Of a stretch of DNA of 64,000 nucleotides, positions 47,654 to 57,877 are shown piece by piece. The stretch's first letter is position 1, and every line of letters starts with the position of its first letter. Source of the DNA: Polyangiaceae bacterium (GTDB lineage: Bacteria > Myxococcota_A > Polyangia > Polyangiales > Polyangiaceae); assembly GCA_016719945.1 (NCBI GenBank), contig JADJYE010000031.1, positions 240,001-304,000 on the forward strand, given 5' to 3'. The notes under the pieces are model-generated. The model was given only the letters and a program-made list of their open reading frames with translations, had not been told where the DNA came from and did no database searches. A program made the position numbers and the translations under genes.

Positions 47654-48865
47654 ATGTCCATTGAGCTCGCCGCTCGTCTCGGTGCGGTTGCGCCGAGCGC
47701 TACCCTCGCCATGGCCGCCGAGGCCGCCAAGCTGACCGCTCGCGGCGTGAAGGTGTTCTCCTTCAGCGTCGGCGAGCCAGACTTCCCGACGCCTGCGCAC
47801 GTGATCGAGGCGGCCAATCAGGCGCTCGCGGCTGGCGCGACCCGCTACACGGCCGTCACGGGCACGCCCGAGCTCAAGGCCGCCATCATCGAGGCGACGA
47901 AGCGCGACCGGGGCTACGAGACGACGGCCGATCGCATCACGGTGTCGTGCGGCGCGAAGCACGCGCTCTTCAACCTGGCGGCGGCGCTGTACGACCCGGG
48001 AGACGAGGTCATCATCCCGGCGCCCTATTGGGTCAGCTACCCCGAGCAAGTGCGGATGATGGGGGCGGTCCCGATCATCGCCGAGACGACGGCCGCGGGG
48101 GGCTTCCGCCTGACGCCCGAGGCGCTCGCCGCGGCCGTCACTCCGCGGACCAAGGCGCTGATCTTGTGCACGCCCTCCAACCCGACCGGCGCTGCGTACG
48201 ACGAGGCGTCTCTGCGTGCCCTGCTCGAGCTCGCGGCGCAGGGCAGCTACTACGTCATCGTCGACGAGATTTATGCAGACCTCGTCTATGGGGGTTTCAA
48301 GCACGCCTCCGCGGGCCGACTGGGGGCGTCCCTCGGCGACCGTCTCATCATCGTCGATGGCGTCAGCAAGACCTACGCGATGACCGGCTGGCGCATCGGC
48401 TGGAGCATCTCGGGGCCGAAGGTGGCGAAGGCGCTCGCCGTGATCCAGGGGCAGAGCACCACGAACCCCGCGGCCGTCTCTCAGGCTGCGGCGCGCGCTG
48501 CGCTCCTCGGCCCGCGCGAGTCGGTCGAGTCGATGCGCGTCGCCTTCGAGCGTCGCCGCGATCGGATGGTCGGCGGCCTCAACGCGCTCGGGCTGCCGTG
48601 TCGGACCCCCGAGGGGGCCTTCTATGCGTTCGCCGAGGTCAGCTCGCTGCTCGGAGCGAAGGTGACCTCTGCCGGAGCCGAAACAACGCTCGCGACGGAC
48701 GACGACATCGCGATGTGGCTGCTGTCCGAGGCGCACGTAGCCACGGTCGCGGGTACACCCTTCGGGGCGCCTGGGTTCTTGAGGCTCTCGTACGCGACCT
48801 CGGACGCCGACATCGAGGCCGGCCTCGCTTCGATGGCTCGGGCGATCTCCACCGCCACGCGCTGA
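47654..48865 (+). CDS. Aspartate aminotransferase-type enzyme (class I/II, PLP)
   Basis: 403 aa from ATG 47654; the open frame extends upstream but has no support. Fold type I signatures: 'FSVGEPDFPTPAHV', 'GTPELKAAI', 'PAPYWVSYPEQV', CTPSNPTGAAY (PLP-binding Asn), DEIYADLVY (Asp and Tyr), SKTYAMTGWRIGW (Schiff-base Lys), and substrate Arg in FLRLSYATSD. This pattern fits subgroup Ib aspartate aminotransferases, which exchange amino groups between aspartate and 2-oxoglutarate; some also use prephenate. It is a single gene upstream of a tRNA. Confidence 0.92.
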   Translation: MSIELAARLGAVAPSATLAMAAEAAKLTARGVKVFSFSVGEPDFPTPAHVIEAANQALAAGATRYTAVTGTPELKAAIIEATKRDRGYETTADRITVSCGAKHALFNLAAALYDPGDEVIIPAPYWVSYPEQVRMMGAVPIIAETTAAGGFRLTPEALAAAVTPRTKALILCTPSNPTGAAYDEASLRALLELAAQGSYYVIVDEIYADLVYGGFKHASAGRLGASLGDRLIIVDGVSKTYAMTGWRIGWSISGPKVAKALAVIQGQSTTNPAAVSQAAARAALLGPRESVESMRVAFERRRDRMVGGLNALGLPCRTPEGAFYAFAEVSSLLGAKVTSAGAETTLATDDDIAMWLLSEAHVATVAGTPFGAPGFLRLSYATSDADIEAGLASMARAISTATR

Positions 48866-48910
48866 CGGGCTTGCGCGGCCGCGGGCCGTACGATAGAAGC
48901 CTGTCTCGCC

Positions 48911-48982
48911 GGGCGCATAACTCAGCGGTAGAGTGCGACCTTCACACGGTCGAAGTCGCAGGTTCGAATCCTGCTGCGCCCA
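48911..48982 (+). tRNA. tRNA-Val (anticodon CAC)
   Basis: 72 nt: acceptor gggcgca/tgcgccc, D arm actc/gagt, anticodon arm cgacc-ttcacac-ggtcg, T arm gcagg-ttcgaat-cctgc, discriminator A. The next bases are ccg, so CCA is not fully encoded. Confidence 0.95.
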
Positions 48983-49034
48983 CCGAAGCTCACGCGCTGA
49001 CCGAGCGCGCGCCGCCCCGGCGTCACCGGGCCGC

Positions 49035-49901
49035 TTACCTCCCGTTGATCGCGGTCACGGCGGCGTTGAGCTCCGCGCGGTCTCCCAGGCAGGGGTAGCA
49101 GTCCTTGCGGACGATGAAGTTGCCGCAGCTGTCCTTCGGCTGAAGGGGCGTGAGGTAGTTGAGGCTGCGCTTGTCGCCGGACTTCTCGGCCTCGGCGAAG
49201 AGCTCCTTGCGCGCGCAGGGCTGCGCATCTCGCAGGCGCACGGCGATCGAGAGGGCTGGGGACATCAGCTGCTTGGTGTCCGGCTCCTTGAGGGCCGCGT
49301 TGGCCCGGTCTTTCACGGATTTCGAGACGCTCGGCGCGAGCGTGAGCTCGTACAGGCGGTCAGGACCGGAGCCGCCAAGCCCGCTCGACATCAGCTCGAA
49401 CGCCAGATCCTGCGCGTCCGGCTGGCCGCTCGCCCCGCGGGTCACGATCTGGAGGATGTCCTTGTCCTCTGCGGCCTTCGGGCTCGCTGCGACGAGCGAG
49501 CGCACCGTGATGAGAGCGTCCTTGAGGCCGCTCGCCTGCGCCGCCTGGGTCCTCGCGAGCTTCTTGAGCAGGCGCGGGCTCTTCGGGGCTCGCTTACGCA
49601 GCGCCTCGAGCTCGGCGACCGTCGTCGCCTTGTCGATCATCTCGTCATCGACCGCCTCTTCCGCCTCGGCGGGGGCCGTCGAAGTCACGGTCGCCTGGCG
49701 CTCCGAGCTCGCCGCGCGCGGCCCGCTGGGCTGGGAGCCGGAGGCGGGAGGCTGAACGTCGGGGGTCGAGGTCGACGAGGAGCTCGCGGCCTCGAGGGCG
49801 CCGACGACGTCGTCGTCTCGCAGCTGAGGCAATACGACGACGAGCACCACCAAGAAGAAGAGGCCCGCGCTAGCGATCCCTGGCAGGTGTTCGGTTGCCA
49901 T
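49035..49901 (-). CDS. Membrane-anchored protein of unknown function
   Basis: 288 aa from ATG 49901. One N-terminal TM helix (GIASAGLFFLVVLVVVLP) is followed by a Ser/Pro/Ala-rich disordered linker and a helical, repeat-like domain ('ELEALRKRAPKSPRLLKKLARTQAAQASGLKDALITVRSLV'). The C-terminus carries a Cys cluster (CARKE...DSCGNFIVRKDCYPCLGD), which suggests disulfides on the periplasmic side. No family recognised. It lies 53 nt downstream of the PilZ gene on the same strand. Confidence 0.7.
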   Translation of the reverse strand: MATEHLPGIASAGLFFLVVLVVVLPQLRDDDVVGALEAASSSSTSTPDVQPPASGSQPSGPRAASSERQATVTSTAPAEAEEAVDDEMIDKATTVAELEALRKRAPKSPRLLKKLARTQAAQASGLKDALITVRSLVAASPKAAEDKDILQIVTRGASGQPDAQDLAFELMSSGLGGSGPDRLYELTLAPSVSKSVKDRANAALKEPDTKQLMSPALSIAVRLRDAQPCARKELFAEAEKSGDKRSLNYLTPLQPKDSCGNFIVRKDCYPCLGDRAELNAAVTAINGR

Positions 49902-49954
49902 GGTCGTGCGCGAGCCTTGGGTGTTGTTTGGCGAGCTGCCTACGCCGGCTCGGC

Positions 49955-51397
49955 TCAGCCGTCCTCGTAGAGCGGAGGCGGGGGCGGAGGCGGAGGCGGC
50001 TTGACCGTCGGCGGCGGGGGCGGCGGAGGAGGCGGAGGCGGAGGAGGCTTGACCGTCGTCGGCGGCGGGGGCGGCGGAGGAGGCGGAGGCGGAGGCGGCT
50101 TGGCCGTCGGCTTCGTCGAGGCCTCGGGCTTCGTCGATGCCGCCGCGGTGGCCGTCGCGGTCGCGGTGGCCGTCGCGGTCGCGGTGGCCGTTTCGGTCGC
50201 CGTCGGCGCGGCCGTCTCCGTGGTCGTGGGCGTCGCGGCGGCGGTGGCCGTCTGCTTCGCGGTCACGGCGGTCGTCGGCTTCGTCGAAGCCGACGGCGCG
50301 CTCTGCGTCTGCGTCGGGGCCGTTCCCGTGGTCGGCGTGTCATCACCCTTCATCATGTAGGCGACGACACCGATGGCACCCGCCGCGACGACCCCGAGCA
50401 GGATCAGCTTCCCGCTCCCGCTCTTCTCCTCTGCGTCCACCTTCGAAGGCGGCACGCTCGCCGGCGGCCGAGTCGACTTGACCTCGGGCTTCTTGTCCGC
50501 GATCGCGGCCGCCTTCTTCGGCTCGTCTGCGGGCTTCGGCGCGGGCTTCGCCTCAGGCTTGGGCGCAGGCTTCGCCGCCACCTCGGCCTTCTCGTCGTCC
50601 TCGGGCTCGTCGCGGGGAATCGATTTCGCCGCAGCCTTGGGCTCCTCTTTGGCTGCGCTCGGCTTGGGCGTCGCCTTGGGCTCCTCCTTCTTGGGCTCTG
50701 GCGTGCCGATGTCGGAGAGCGACTCGCCAGCTTCGGACAGCGCTTGCTGAAGCAGCTCGGCGGCCTGCTTCATGACGGTCCGCTCTTCGGGCGGCCGCGT
50801 CTCGGCTTCCTCGCTCTTCGGGAAGAACCCGCCAGCGGGCTTGTCCGCAGGCTCGGCCTTCGCTTCCTCGTCTTCGGCAGCGGCCTTCGGCGACGAGCCG
50901 ATGGCGCCAAGGCCGAGCATCGTCGCCGCGCGCTTCTCGGCCTTGACGGCCGCGGGGGCGCTCTTCGCTGGGGCCGCGGCAGCAGCCGGAGGCTCGCTCG
51001 GCCCCACGCCACCGCCCAAGCCATCGCTGCCTCGCTCGAAGGCCGACGGCCTGCCGCCGGACTTGTCGACGAGCTTCTGGATGACGGCCTTCGACTTGTC
51101 GTCGATCTTGATGAACTTGACGCCCATTCCGGCGGGCGAATCGCTGCCGGCCTGATCGGGCTCTCGCTTCCAGACGACGCGTCCGACGCCCGACAAGACG
51201 GCTTGTTCGTCCGCGATGCGGATCTCGAACTTGAGCAGCGTGCCGGGAGGGAACGGAGACGGGGTCTTGATGTAGATGCCGCCCCTGCTGACGTCGGAGG
51301 CGTGATGCTCGATGAATTCGTCGACGGTCGCGCTCTTGTAGCGAACCGTCATGCTGAGCACCTTTGCTCGCGGGTCCTTCCGAGTGTCCTGAGCCAC
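49955..51397 (-). CDS. PilZ-domain protein with TM helix and poly-proline tail
   Basis: 480 aa from GTG 51397. N-terminal PilZ domain of the myxobacterial paralogous type (TIGR02266-like, about 1-110): 'VRYKSATVDEFIEHHASDVSRGGIYIKT' with the D-x-S-x-x-G motif, and 'GVGRVVWKRE...GMGVKFIKID'. PilZ domains often bind cyclic di-GMP; the RxxxR motif is not clear here. A long Lys/Glu/Ala/Pro-rich region follows, then a TM helix (about 340-360, LILLGVVAAGAIGVVAYMM), alternating Thr-Ala repeats and three runs of 9-13 prolines at the C-terminus. Confidence 0.85.
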   Translation of the reverse strand: MAQDTRKDPRAKVLSMTVRYKSATVDEFIEHHASDVSRGGIYIKTPSPFPPGTLLKFEIRIADEQAVLSGVGRVVWKREPDQAGSDSPAGMGVKFIKIDDKSKAVIQKLVDKSGGRPSAFERGSDGLGGGVGPSEPPAAAAAPAKSAPAAVKAEKRAATMLGLGAIGSSPKAAAEDEEAKAEPADKPAGGFFPKSEEAETRPPEERTVMKQAAELLQQALSEAGESLSDIGTPEPKKEEPKATPKPSAAKEEPKAAAKSIPRDEPEDDEKAEVAAKPAPKPEAKPAPKPADEPKKAAAIADKKPEVKSTRPPASVPPSKVDAEEKSGSGKLILLGVVAAGAIGVVAYMMKGDDTPTTGTAPTQTQSAPSASTKPTTAVTAKQTATAAATPTTTETAAPTATETATATATATATATATAAASTKPEASTKPTAKPPPPPPPPPPPPPTTVKPPPPPPPPPPPPPTVKPPPPPPPPPLYEDG

Positions 51398-51607
51398 GAT
51401 AGGGGGTCTCCAACGAGGGGCGTGGAGCCGCCACGTTTGGCGCTTCCTGCAGCCCCTCTTACGAAGGCGTGCTCACGCGGGAAACTCCGCGCGAGAGTCG
51501 ACGACGAGGCATCGTACTTCCGTCGAAAGGCGCGCGACAAGTTCATCCTTCGCGAGTTCTTGGCGAACGACCGAGGCGAGCCGTTTTCGTGATACCAAAG
51601 GGGCCGG

Positions 51608-51976
51608 ATGCGGGCGCGCGATCACTTCCGAGCGCACGGGCGAAAGGCGGTAAACCTGGCCGCGAGCCTGTGCGACGAGCTGCGCTCTTTCGAGGAGGAG
51701 GCCCGTATCAAGAACCTGGGGCTGGGCGGCGCGTGTGTGGAGCTCGGCGCTCGCTCCACCGCCGAGCCGCACGTGGGTCGTCCTGACGCGCTCGTGCTCT
51801 TGGAGGTGATCGCCCCGAGCTTGTGGGATCCGCTCATCCTACGCGGGCGCGTCGCGTGGTCCCGTCGGGTTGCGCCTCAGCAGCCGATGCGCGTCGGCCT
51901 GCGCTTCGAGCATCGCGAGCAAGGCAGCCTCTTCGCTCTGTTCCAGCTGCTCGGCACGCAAGCGTTCGACGGCTAG
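51608..51976 (+). CDS. Small PilZ-domain protein
   Basis: 122 aa from ATG 51608. A single PilZ-like beta-barrel: 'RIKNLGLGGACVELGAR' (N-x-G-x-x-G in place of DxSxxG), 'PSLWDPLILRGRVAWSRR', 'PMRVGLRFEHREQGSLFALFQLL'. An Arg-rich start (RAHGRKAVNL) may supply the cyclic di-GMP-binding arginines. Divergent from the larger PilZ gene; the shared 210-bp gap shows no clear operator. Confidence 0.75.
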   Translation: MRARDHFRAHGRKAVNLAASLCDELRSFEEEARIKNLGLGGACVELGARSTAEPHVGRPDALVLLEVIAPSLWDPLILRGRVAWSRRVAPQQPMRVGLRFEHREQGSLFALFQLLGTQAFDG

Positions 51977-52150
51977 TCCGACCGGAGGTCGGACCCGCAA
52001 GATCAAGGGGGGTGGAACATAGGTCGGGGTGAGGCTCGGGGATTGCCCGGCCTTCACTTGCGAGCGTGAGCGAGGGCCGGGCGAACCCCGAGCCGAACTA
52101 GGGACACCCCCTCTAGTCCCGCGCGCTGCGCTGGCGGGACCGGGCCTCGA
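51976..52150. other. Highly structured intergenic region
   Basis: Three inverted repeats fill the gap between the small PilZ gene and the outer-membrane protein gene. gtccgacc-gga-ggtcggac (51976-51994) touches the PilZ stop. A two-tier hairpin with gctcgggg/ccccgagc outside and gcccggcc/ggccgggc inside spans 52034-52093. gtcccgc/gcgggac lies near 52117-52141. None ends in a T tract. It may be a convergent terminator cluster or a structured repeat. Confidence 0.6.
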
Positions 52151-52158
52151 GCACAACG

Positions 52159-53044
52159 TCAGAACGCGACGACAGGCGCGATCGTTGGGGAGATCGTGAA
52201 GCCCACGGTCGGGAAGAGCACCATGAACTTGAGCTCTCCCGAGATGCCGAAGTGGCGGTGGAACATGTACGAGACGCCGCCGCCGAACGTGACGAAGGTG
52301 AGGCCAGCGAGCTGGTACGCGTCGACGCGACGCTCGACCGCGGGCCCACCCTCGGCGCACGACTCGCTCGCCTCTTCGTTCTCACCCAGCAGCTGATCGC
52401 ACACCGTGACGGGAACCGAGGAGTTGACCTGCGCGCCGCCGCCGCCGATGAACACGTGCGGCGCGAAGTCTCCGCCCTTCGGGTTCGGGTTGAGGAACTT
52501 CCACGAGGCGCGCGCCTCGAGGTGCGCGGGGAAGAACGAGTTGGCTGCAGGGGTGCCGCTGCCGTCGGGGATCGCGGGGCAGCCTTCCTCGCCGGGCGTA
52601 CATGGGTACGGCCCGCCGATCGCGTAGCCGACGCGAGCGCCGAGGCCGAGGCCGAACTTGAAGAAGTAGTCGTAGCCGACGAAGACGCGCGTGCCGCCGT
52701 AGGCGAGGCCGCCGTTGATGGCGTTCGTACCGTTGAGCCCCGCGGGGACGCCGAAGAACTGCGTGCTGGGGTCGGTGTCGGGGAGCATGCAGACGTAGCT
52801 CGCGCTGCTCTCCCCGCTGCACACGTTCTCGCCGCTGGATACGTAGGCGATGTCGACCTGCACCCCGACCGACAGCAGGTGCTGCGTCCCGTCCGTGGTG
52901 CCGCCGGTGTCGGGGCCGTCGTTGCCCTCGCCGGGCGTGCACACGCCGCTGGCGCAGATCAGCCCCTTGGCGCACTCGGGGGTCGCGTCGCAGATCGCGT
53001 CGACTGGCTTGCCGCTGCCGTCGCCCTTGCAACCCGGGAGGCCG
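52159..53044 (-). CDS. Outer-membrane protein, C-terminal barrel part (frameshifted)
   Basis: Continuation of the protein at 53044-53893. It starts 'GLPGCKGDGSGKPVDAICD', then a Cys-rich spacer ('CAKGLICASGVCTPGEGND') and a beta-barrel-like domain with alternating strands ('TQHLLSVGVQVDIAYV', 'YGGTRVFVGYDYFFKFGLGLGARVGYAI', 'FGGGVSYMFHRHFGISGELKFMVLFPTVGFTISPTIAPVVAF'). The terminal Phe fits the barrel-assembly signal of outer-membrane proteins. Confidence 0.78.
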
Positions 53045-53893
53045 GGGGCAGTCCTCGACGACGGAGCACTTCTTCGGAGGCTCTTTGCCAGGCAGGCTCG
53101 GCTTGTCGCCCGTGATCTTGTTCTTGATCGTGACCTTGAACGGCGCCTTCATGGAGCCCGCGGTCGCGATCGGCGTGCCACCCTCGTCGCTCGCGATGAT
53201 GAAGTAACGCAGCTCGCCGGTCGAGGTGACGGCGTCGCACGGGACCACGCCGCCGAAGCCGCCCTCCATCTTCTCGAGGACCAGCGTCTCCCACTTGGTG
53301 CCGCCATACGGCTTGTAGCGCGCGATCACCTTCGCGGCGCCCATGTCGTCGCCGACCTCGGCGAAGACCGGGACCGGCGTGTTCACGGCCTGCTCCGCCA
53401 CCGGGGTGTGCGGGAAGTCGCTCGCGACCGGCGCCGCGGTGTCGCCGCCGGTGCCGCCGCCGGCCGTGCCGCCGCCGCCGGTGCCGCCGCCGCCGACCTC
53501 GGCCTGCGCCTCCTTGAACTTCGCCTCGAGCTCCGGCGTGGTCAGCCCCTCGAGCAGCGCAGCCTTCGGATCAGCCTTCAGCGCGGCGACGAGATCGGCC
53601 TTGGCCACGTCGAGCTTCTGCTGGCCCACGCCGTGGACGGTCGCCAGGCCGATGTGCACCTTGCCGAGCAGCTCGGGTGAGCAGGCGTCTTTCTCTTTGG
53701 TGCAGGTCTCGACGGCCTTCTTGAGCTTGCCCTCGGCCTTGTCGAACTCGACGTTGAGGTAGTCCTCGTCCATCGCCTGGGTGAGGAGCTTTTGGACGTC
53801 TTTGTCCTTCTTTCCGGCCGCGTCCGCGCCAGCGGCGAAGAGGGCGAGGCCGGCGGCGATGGTGAGAGCGAAAAGGGATTTGGACGAACGCAC
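53044..53893 (-). CDS. Outer-membrane protein, N-terminal part (frameshifted)
   Basis: GTG 53893 with gggagg 8 nt upstream. A cleavable signal peptide (SLFALTIAAGLALFAAGADA) is followed by a helical TPR-like domain ('EFDKAEGKLKKAVETCTKEKDACSPELLGKVHIGLATVH') and a Gly/Thr-rich hinge. A beta domain follows ('FPHTPVAEQAVNTPVPVFAEVGDD', 'VIARYKPYGGTKWETLVL', 'LRYFIIASDEGGTPIATAG'). At the g5 run 53044-53048 the frame breaks: two bases short or one too many, at 'VEDCPPGLPGC'. The repaired protein is about 570 aa. It resembles exported proteins with a Cys-rich spacer before a C-terminal barrel; function unknown. Confidence 0.8.
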
Positions 53894-53901
53894 GACAAAG
53901 G

Positions 53902-53907
53902 CCTCCC
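53902..53907 (-). promoter_or_regulatory. Ribosome-binding site for the outer-membrane protein gene
   Basis: gggagg on the minus strand, 8 nt before GTG 53893; it supports this GTG as the start. Confidence 0.65.
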
Positions 53908-54045
53908 TCGAGGGTCGAGATGGCGACCATTAGAGAACTTTTCAGTCAGGCGCAATGTTCTGCAGCAACAAAGCGCGAGCGGCGCGTCGGGCTGTTCCCG
54001 CGCGCCGCTTCTCCGAAGGTCACTTGCTTCGAAGTCGCCGCCGGC

Positions 54046-54747
54046 TCAGAGCCTGCGGAACACCCCGACCACGATGCCGAGCAGCATGGTCGGCTTGAAG
54101 TCGGAGGCTCGCACGAGGATCGGGGCCATCGAGCTGTTCGCAGGCTGGAACCGGATGTAGTCGCGCTCCGGGAAGTAGTACTTCACCGTCGCCTCGTCGC
54201 CGATCAACGCGCAGACGATCTCGCCACGGTTGGCCGTGCTCTGCTTGCGCACGAAGATCGTGTCGCCCGACAGGATGCCGGCCTCGATCATCGAGTCGCC
54301 CTGCACGCGCAGCGCGAAGATGTCTTTTCCGCTCGCGCCGCTGCCGCGGATCATGTCGCGATCGACGCGGCGGATCGACTCGACGTTCTCTTGGGCGAGG
54401 ATGGGAGCGCCCGCCGCGATGCGACCCAGCATCGGGATCTCCAGGAGATCTTCGCTCGAAATCATGCCCGCCGCTGGGAGGCTGTCGTTGGTCGCCTCGG
54501 CGCCCTGCGCGGCGCTCGAGAGCAGGTTGGCCGGCACGTTGAGCGGGCGCAGGGCGCGGCTCTTCATGTCCTCGCGGGACAGGTACCCCTTGCGCTCGAG
54601 GGCGCGAAGGTGGTCGTTCACCCCGTTGGTCGAGCGGATGCCCATGTGAGCGCCGATCTCGCGCAGCGTGGGCGGGTACCCCCGGTCGGTGATCGAGTCT
54701 TGGATGTACTTGAGGACCTGCTGCTGCCGATCAGTGAGCCCCTGCAT
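54046..54747 (-). CDS. lexA: LexA repressor
   Basis: 233 aa from ATG 54747 (a longer frame to 54816 has no support). N-terminal winged HTH 'PPTLREIGAHMGIRSTNGVNDHLRALERKGYL', Ala/Ser-rich linker, then the S24 autoprotease domain. The cleavage site is Ala112-Gly113 (GRIAAGAPI), with catalytic Ser152 (QGDSMIEAGI) and Lys189 (ATVKYYF). It represses DNA-damage genes and cleaves itself on contact with RecA filaments. No SOS partner gene is adjacent. A GTTCAG half-site lies upstream. Confidence 0.95.
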   Translation of the reverse strand: MQGLTDRQQQVLKYIQDSITDRGYPPTLREIGAHMGIRSTNGVNDHLRALERKGYLSREDMKSRALRPLNVPANLLSSAAQGAEATNDSLPAAGMISSEDLLEIPMLGRIAAGAPILAQENVESIRRVDRDMIRGSGASGKDIFALRVQGDSMIEAGILSGDTIFVRKQSTANRGEIVCALIGDEATVKYYFPERDYIRFQPANSSMAPILVRASDFKPTMLLGIVVGVFRRL

Positions 54748-54763
54748 GATGGGCCTAAGGCTA

Positions 54764-54769
54764 CTGAAC
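54764..54769 (-). promoter_or_regulatory. Possible LexA operator half-site
   Basis: GTTCAG on the minus strand, 16 nt before the lexA start. The Myxococcus LexA box ends in GTTCAG, but the first half of that consensus does not match well here, so this is only a candidate for autoregulation. Confidence 0.3.
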
Positions 54770-54935
54770 GCGTGAGAGCTAGTCAAATTCGGTGCAGCCG
54801 GGGGCGGATGCACCACCAGCTTACGCCATGATTCCAGTCACATACGCGAACGCACTGGTCGCGCACCCAGCCGCTAGCGCGACCAGGGGTAGGGGGACGA
54901 ACGCTGGGGCATCGAGCGCTCGCGAGCCGCGAGGG

Positions 54936-56047
54936 TCAACGGCGCGCGCCGCTCAGGATCTGTCGGAGCTCGTCTGCGTCGCCGGTCGCGAGGAACGCCT
55001 CCTCGAGCGAGATGCCTTGGCGCATCACGAGCGCCGAGAGCGACTGGTTCATCGTCTGCATCCCGCTGCCGGCCTGGCCCACCTGCATCTGCGAATAGAC
55101 CTGGTGGAGCTTGTCTTCTCGGATGAGGTTTCGAATGGCGGGGTTGGGGACCATGATCTCCATCGCGAGCACGCGCCCCGAGCCCGTCGCGCGGGGCAGC
55201 AGCTGCTGCGACATCACGGCGATCAGGCCCATCGAGATCTGCACGCGGATCTGCTGCTGCTGGTGCGGCGGGAAGACGTCGATCACGCGCGTGATCGAGG
55301 AGATCGCCGAGTTGGTGTGGAGCGTGCCGAAGACCAGGTGGCCGGTCTCGGCGATGGTGAGCGCCGCCGACACCGTCTCCTGGTCTCGCATCTCGCCGAT
55401 GAGCACGACGTCCGGGTCTTGGCGCAGGGCGTGCTTGAGCGCCTCCTTGAACCCGTGCGTGTCGGCGCCCACCTCGCGCTGGTTGACCACGGCGAGCTTG
55501 TGGTGATGCAGGTACTCGATGGGGTCCTCGATGGTGAGGATGTGGACGCGCTGCTCAGCGTTGATCTTGTCGATGATCGACGCGAGCGTCGTCGACTTGC
55601 CGGAGCCCGTTGCCCCCGTGACGAGCACCAGCCCGCGCGGCTTCTTGGCGATGTCTTGGATGATCGGCGGCAGCCCGAGCTCGTCGAAGCTGAGCACTTT
55701 GTGGGGGATGCGCCGAAAGACCGCGGCGATGCTCCCGCGCTGCACGAAGCAGTTTCCGCGGAAGCGTGAGAGCCCGGGGACACCGAACGAGAAGTCGAGC
55801 TCGCTCGTCTTCTCGAACTTGATCTTCTGCTCCTCCGTAAGGATCGAGTAGACGAGCTGCTTCACCTCGACGCTCTTGAGCGGCGGGAGCTTGAGGGGAA
55901 ACACGCTGCCGTCGATGCGCAAGAGCGGCGCGGTCCCCGAGGTGAGGTGGAGATCGCTCGCGTTCTTCTCCACCACGGCCTGGAGGAGCTGGAGCATCGA
56001 GAAGCGGAGGGCGTCGTGGCCCGGCTGCGCAGCTGTGACCAAGGCCG

Positions 56048-56051
<4 letters not shown>
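54936..56051 (-). CDS. pilT: Type IV pilus retraction ATPase PilT
   Basis: 371 aa from TTG 56051, which overlaps the pilB stop (TTGA); ATG 55997 ('MLQLLQAVVEKNASDLHL') is an alternative. Motifs: Walker A GATGSGKSTT, Asp box ILTIEDPIEYLH, Walker B DVVLIGEMRD, His box GHLVFGTLHTNS, and the PilT-specific AIRNLIRE with 'MQVGQAGSGMQTMNQSL'. It depolymerises pili to drive twitching (S-type) motility. It follows pilB directly; pilC is not next to it as it is in Myxococcus xanthus. Confidence 0.94.
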
Positions 56052-57757
<1,706 letters not shown>

Positions 57758-57877
57758 GTTGTACCGGCCATGGTCGAAGATCGCGGGCTTCTCCGTCAAC
57801 GTGTTGCCGCGCAGATCGTCAAGATACGTTGCCCTACACCGGTCGCGCGAGTGGCCCGGGGCGAGTAAGCTGGCGGC

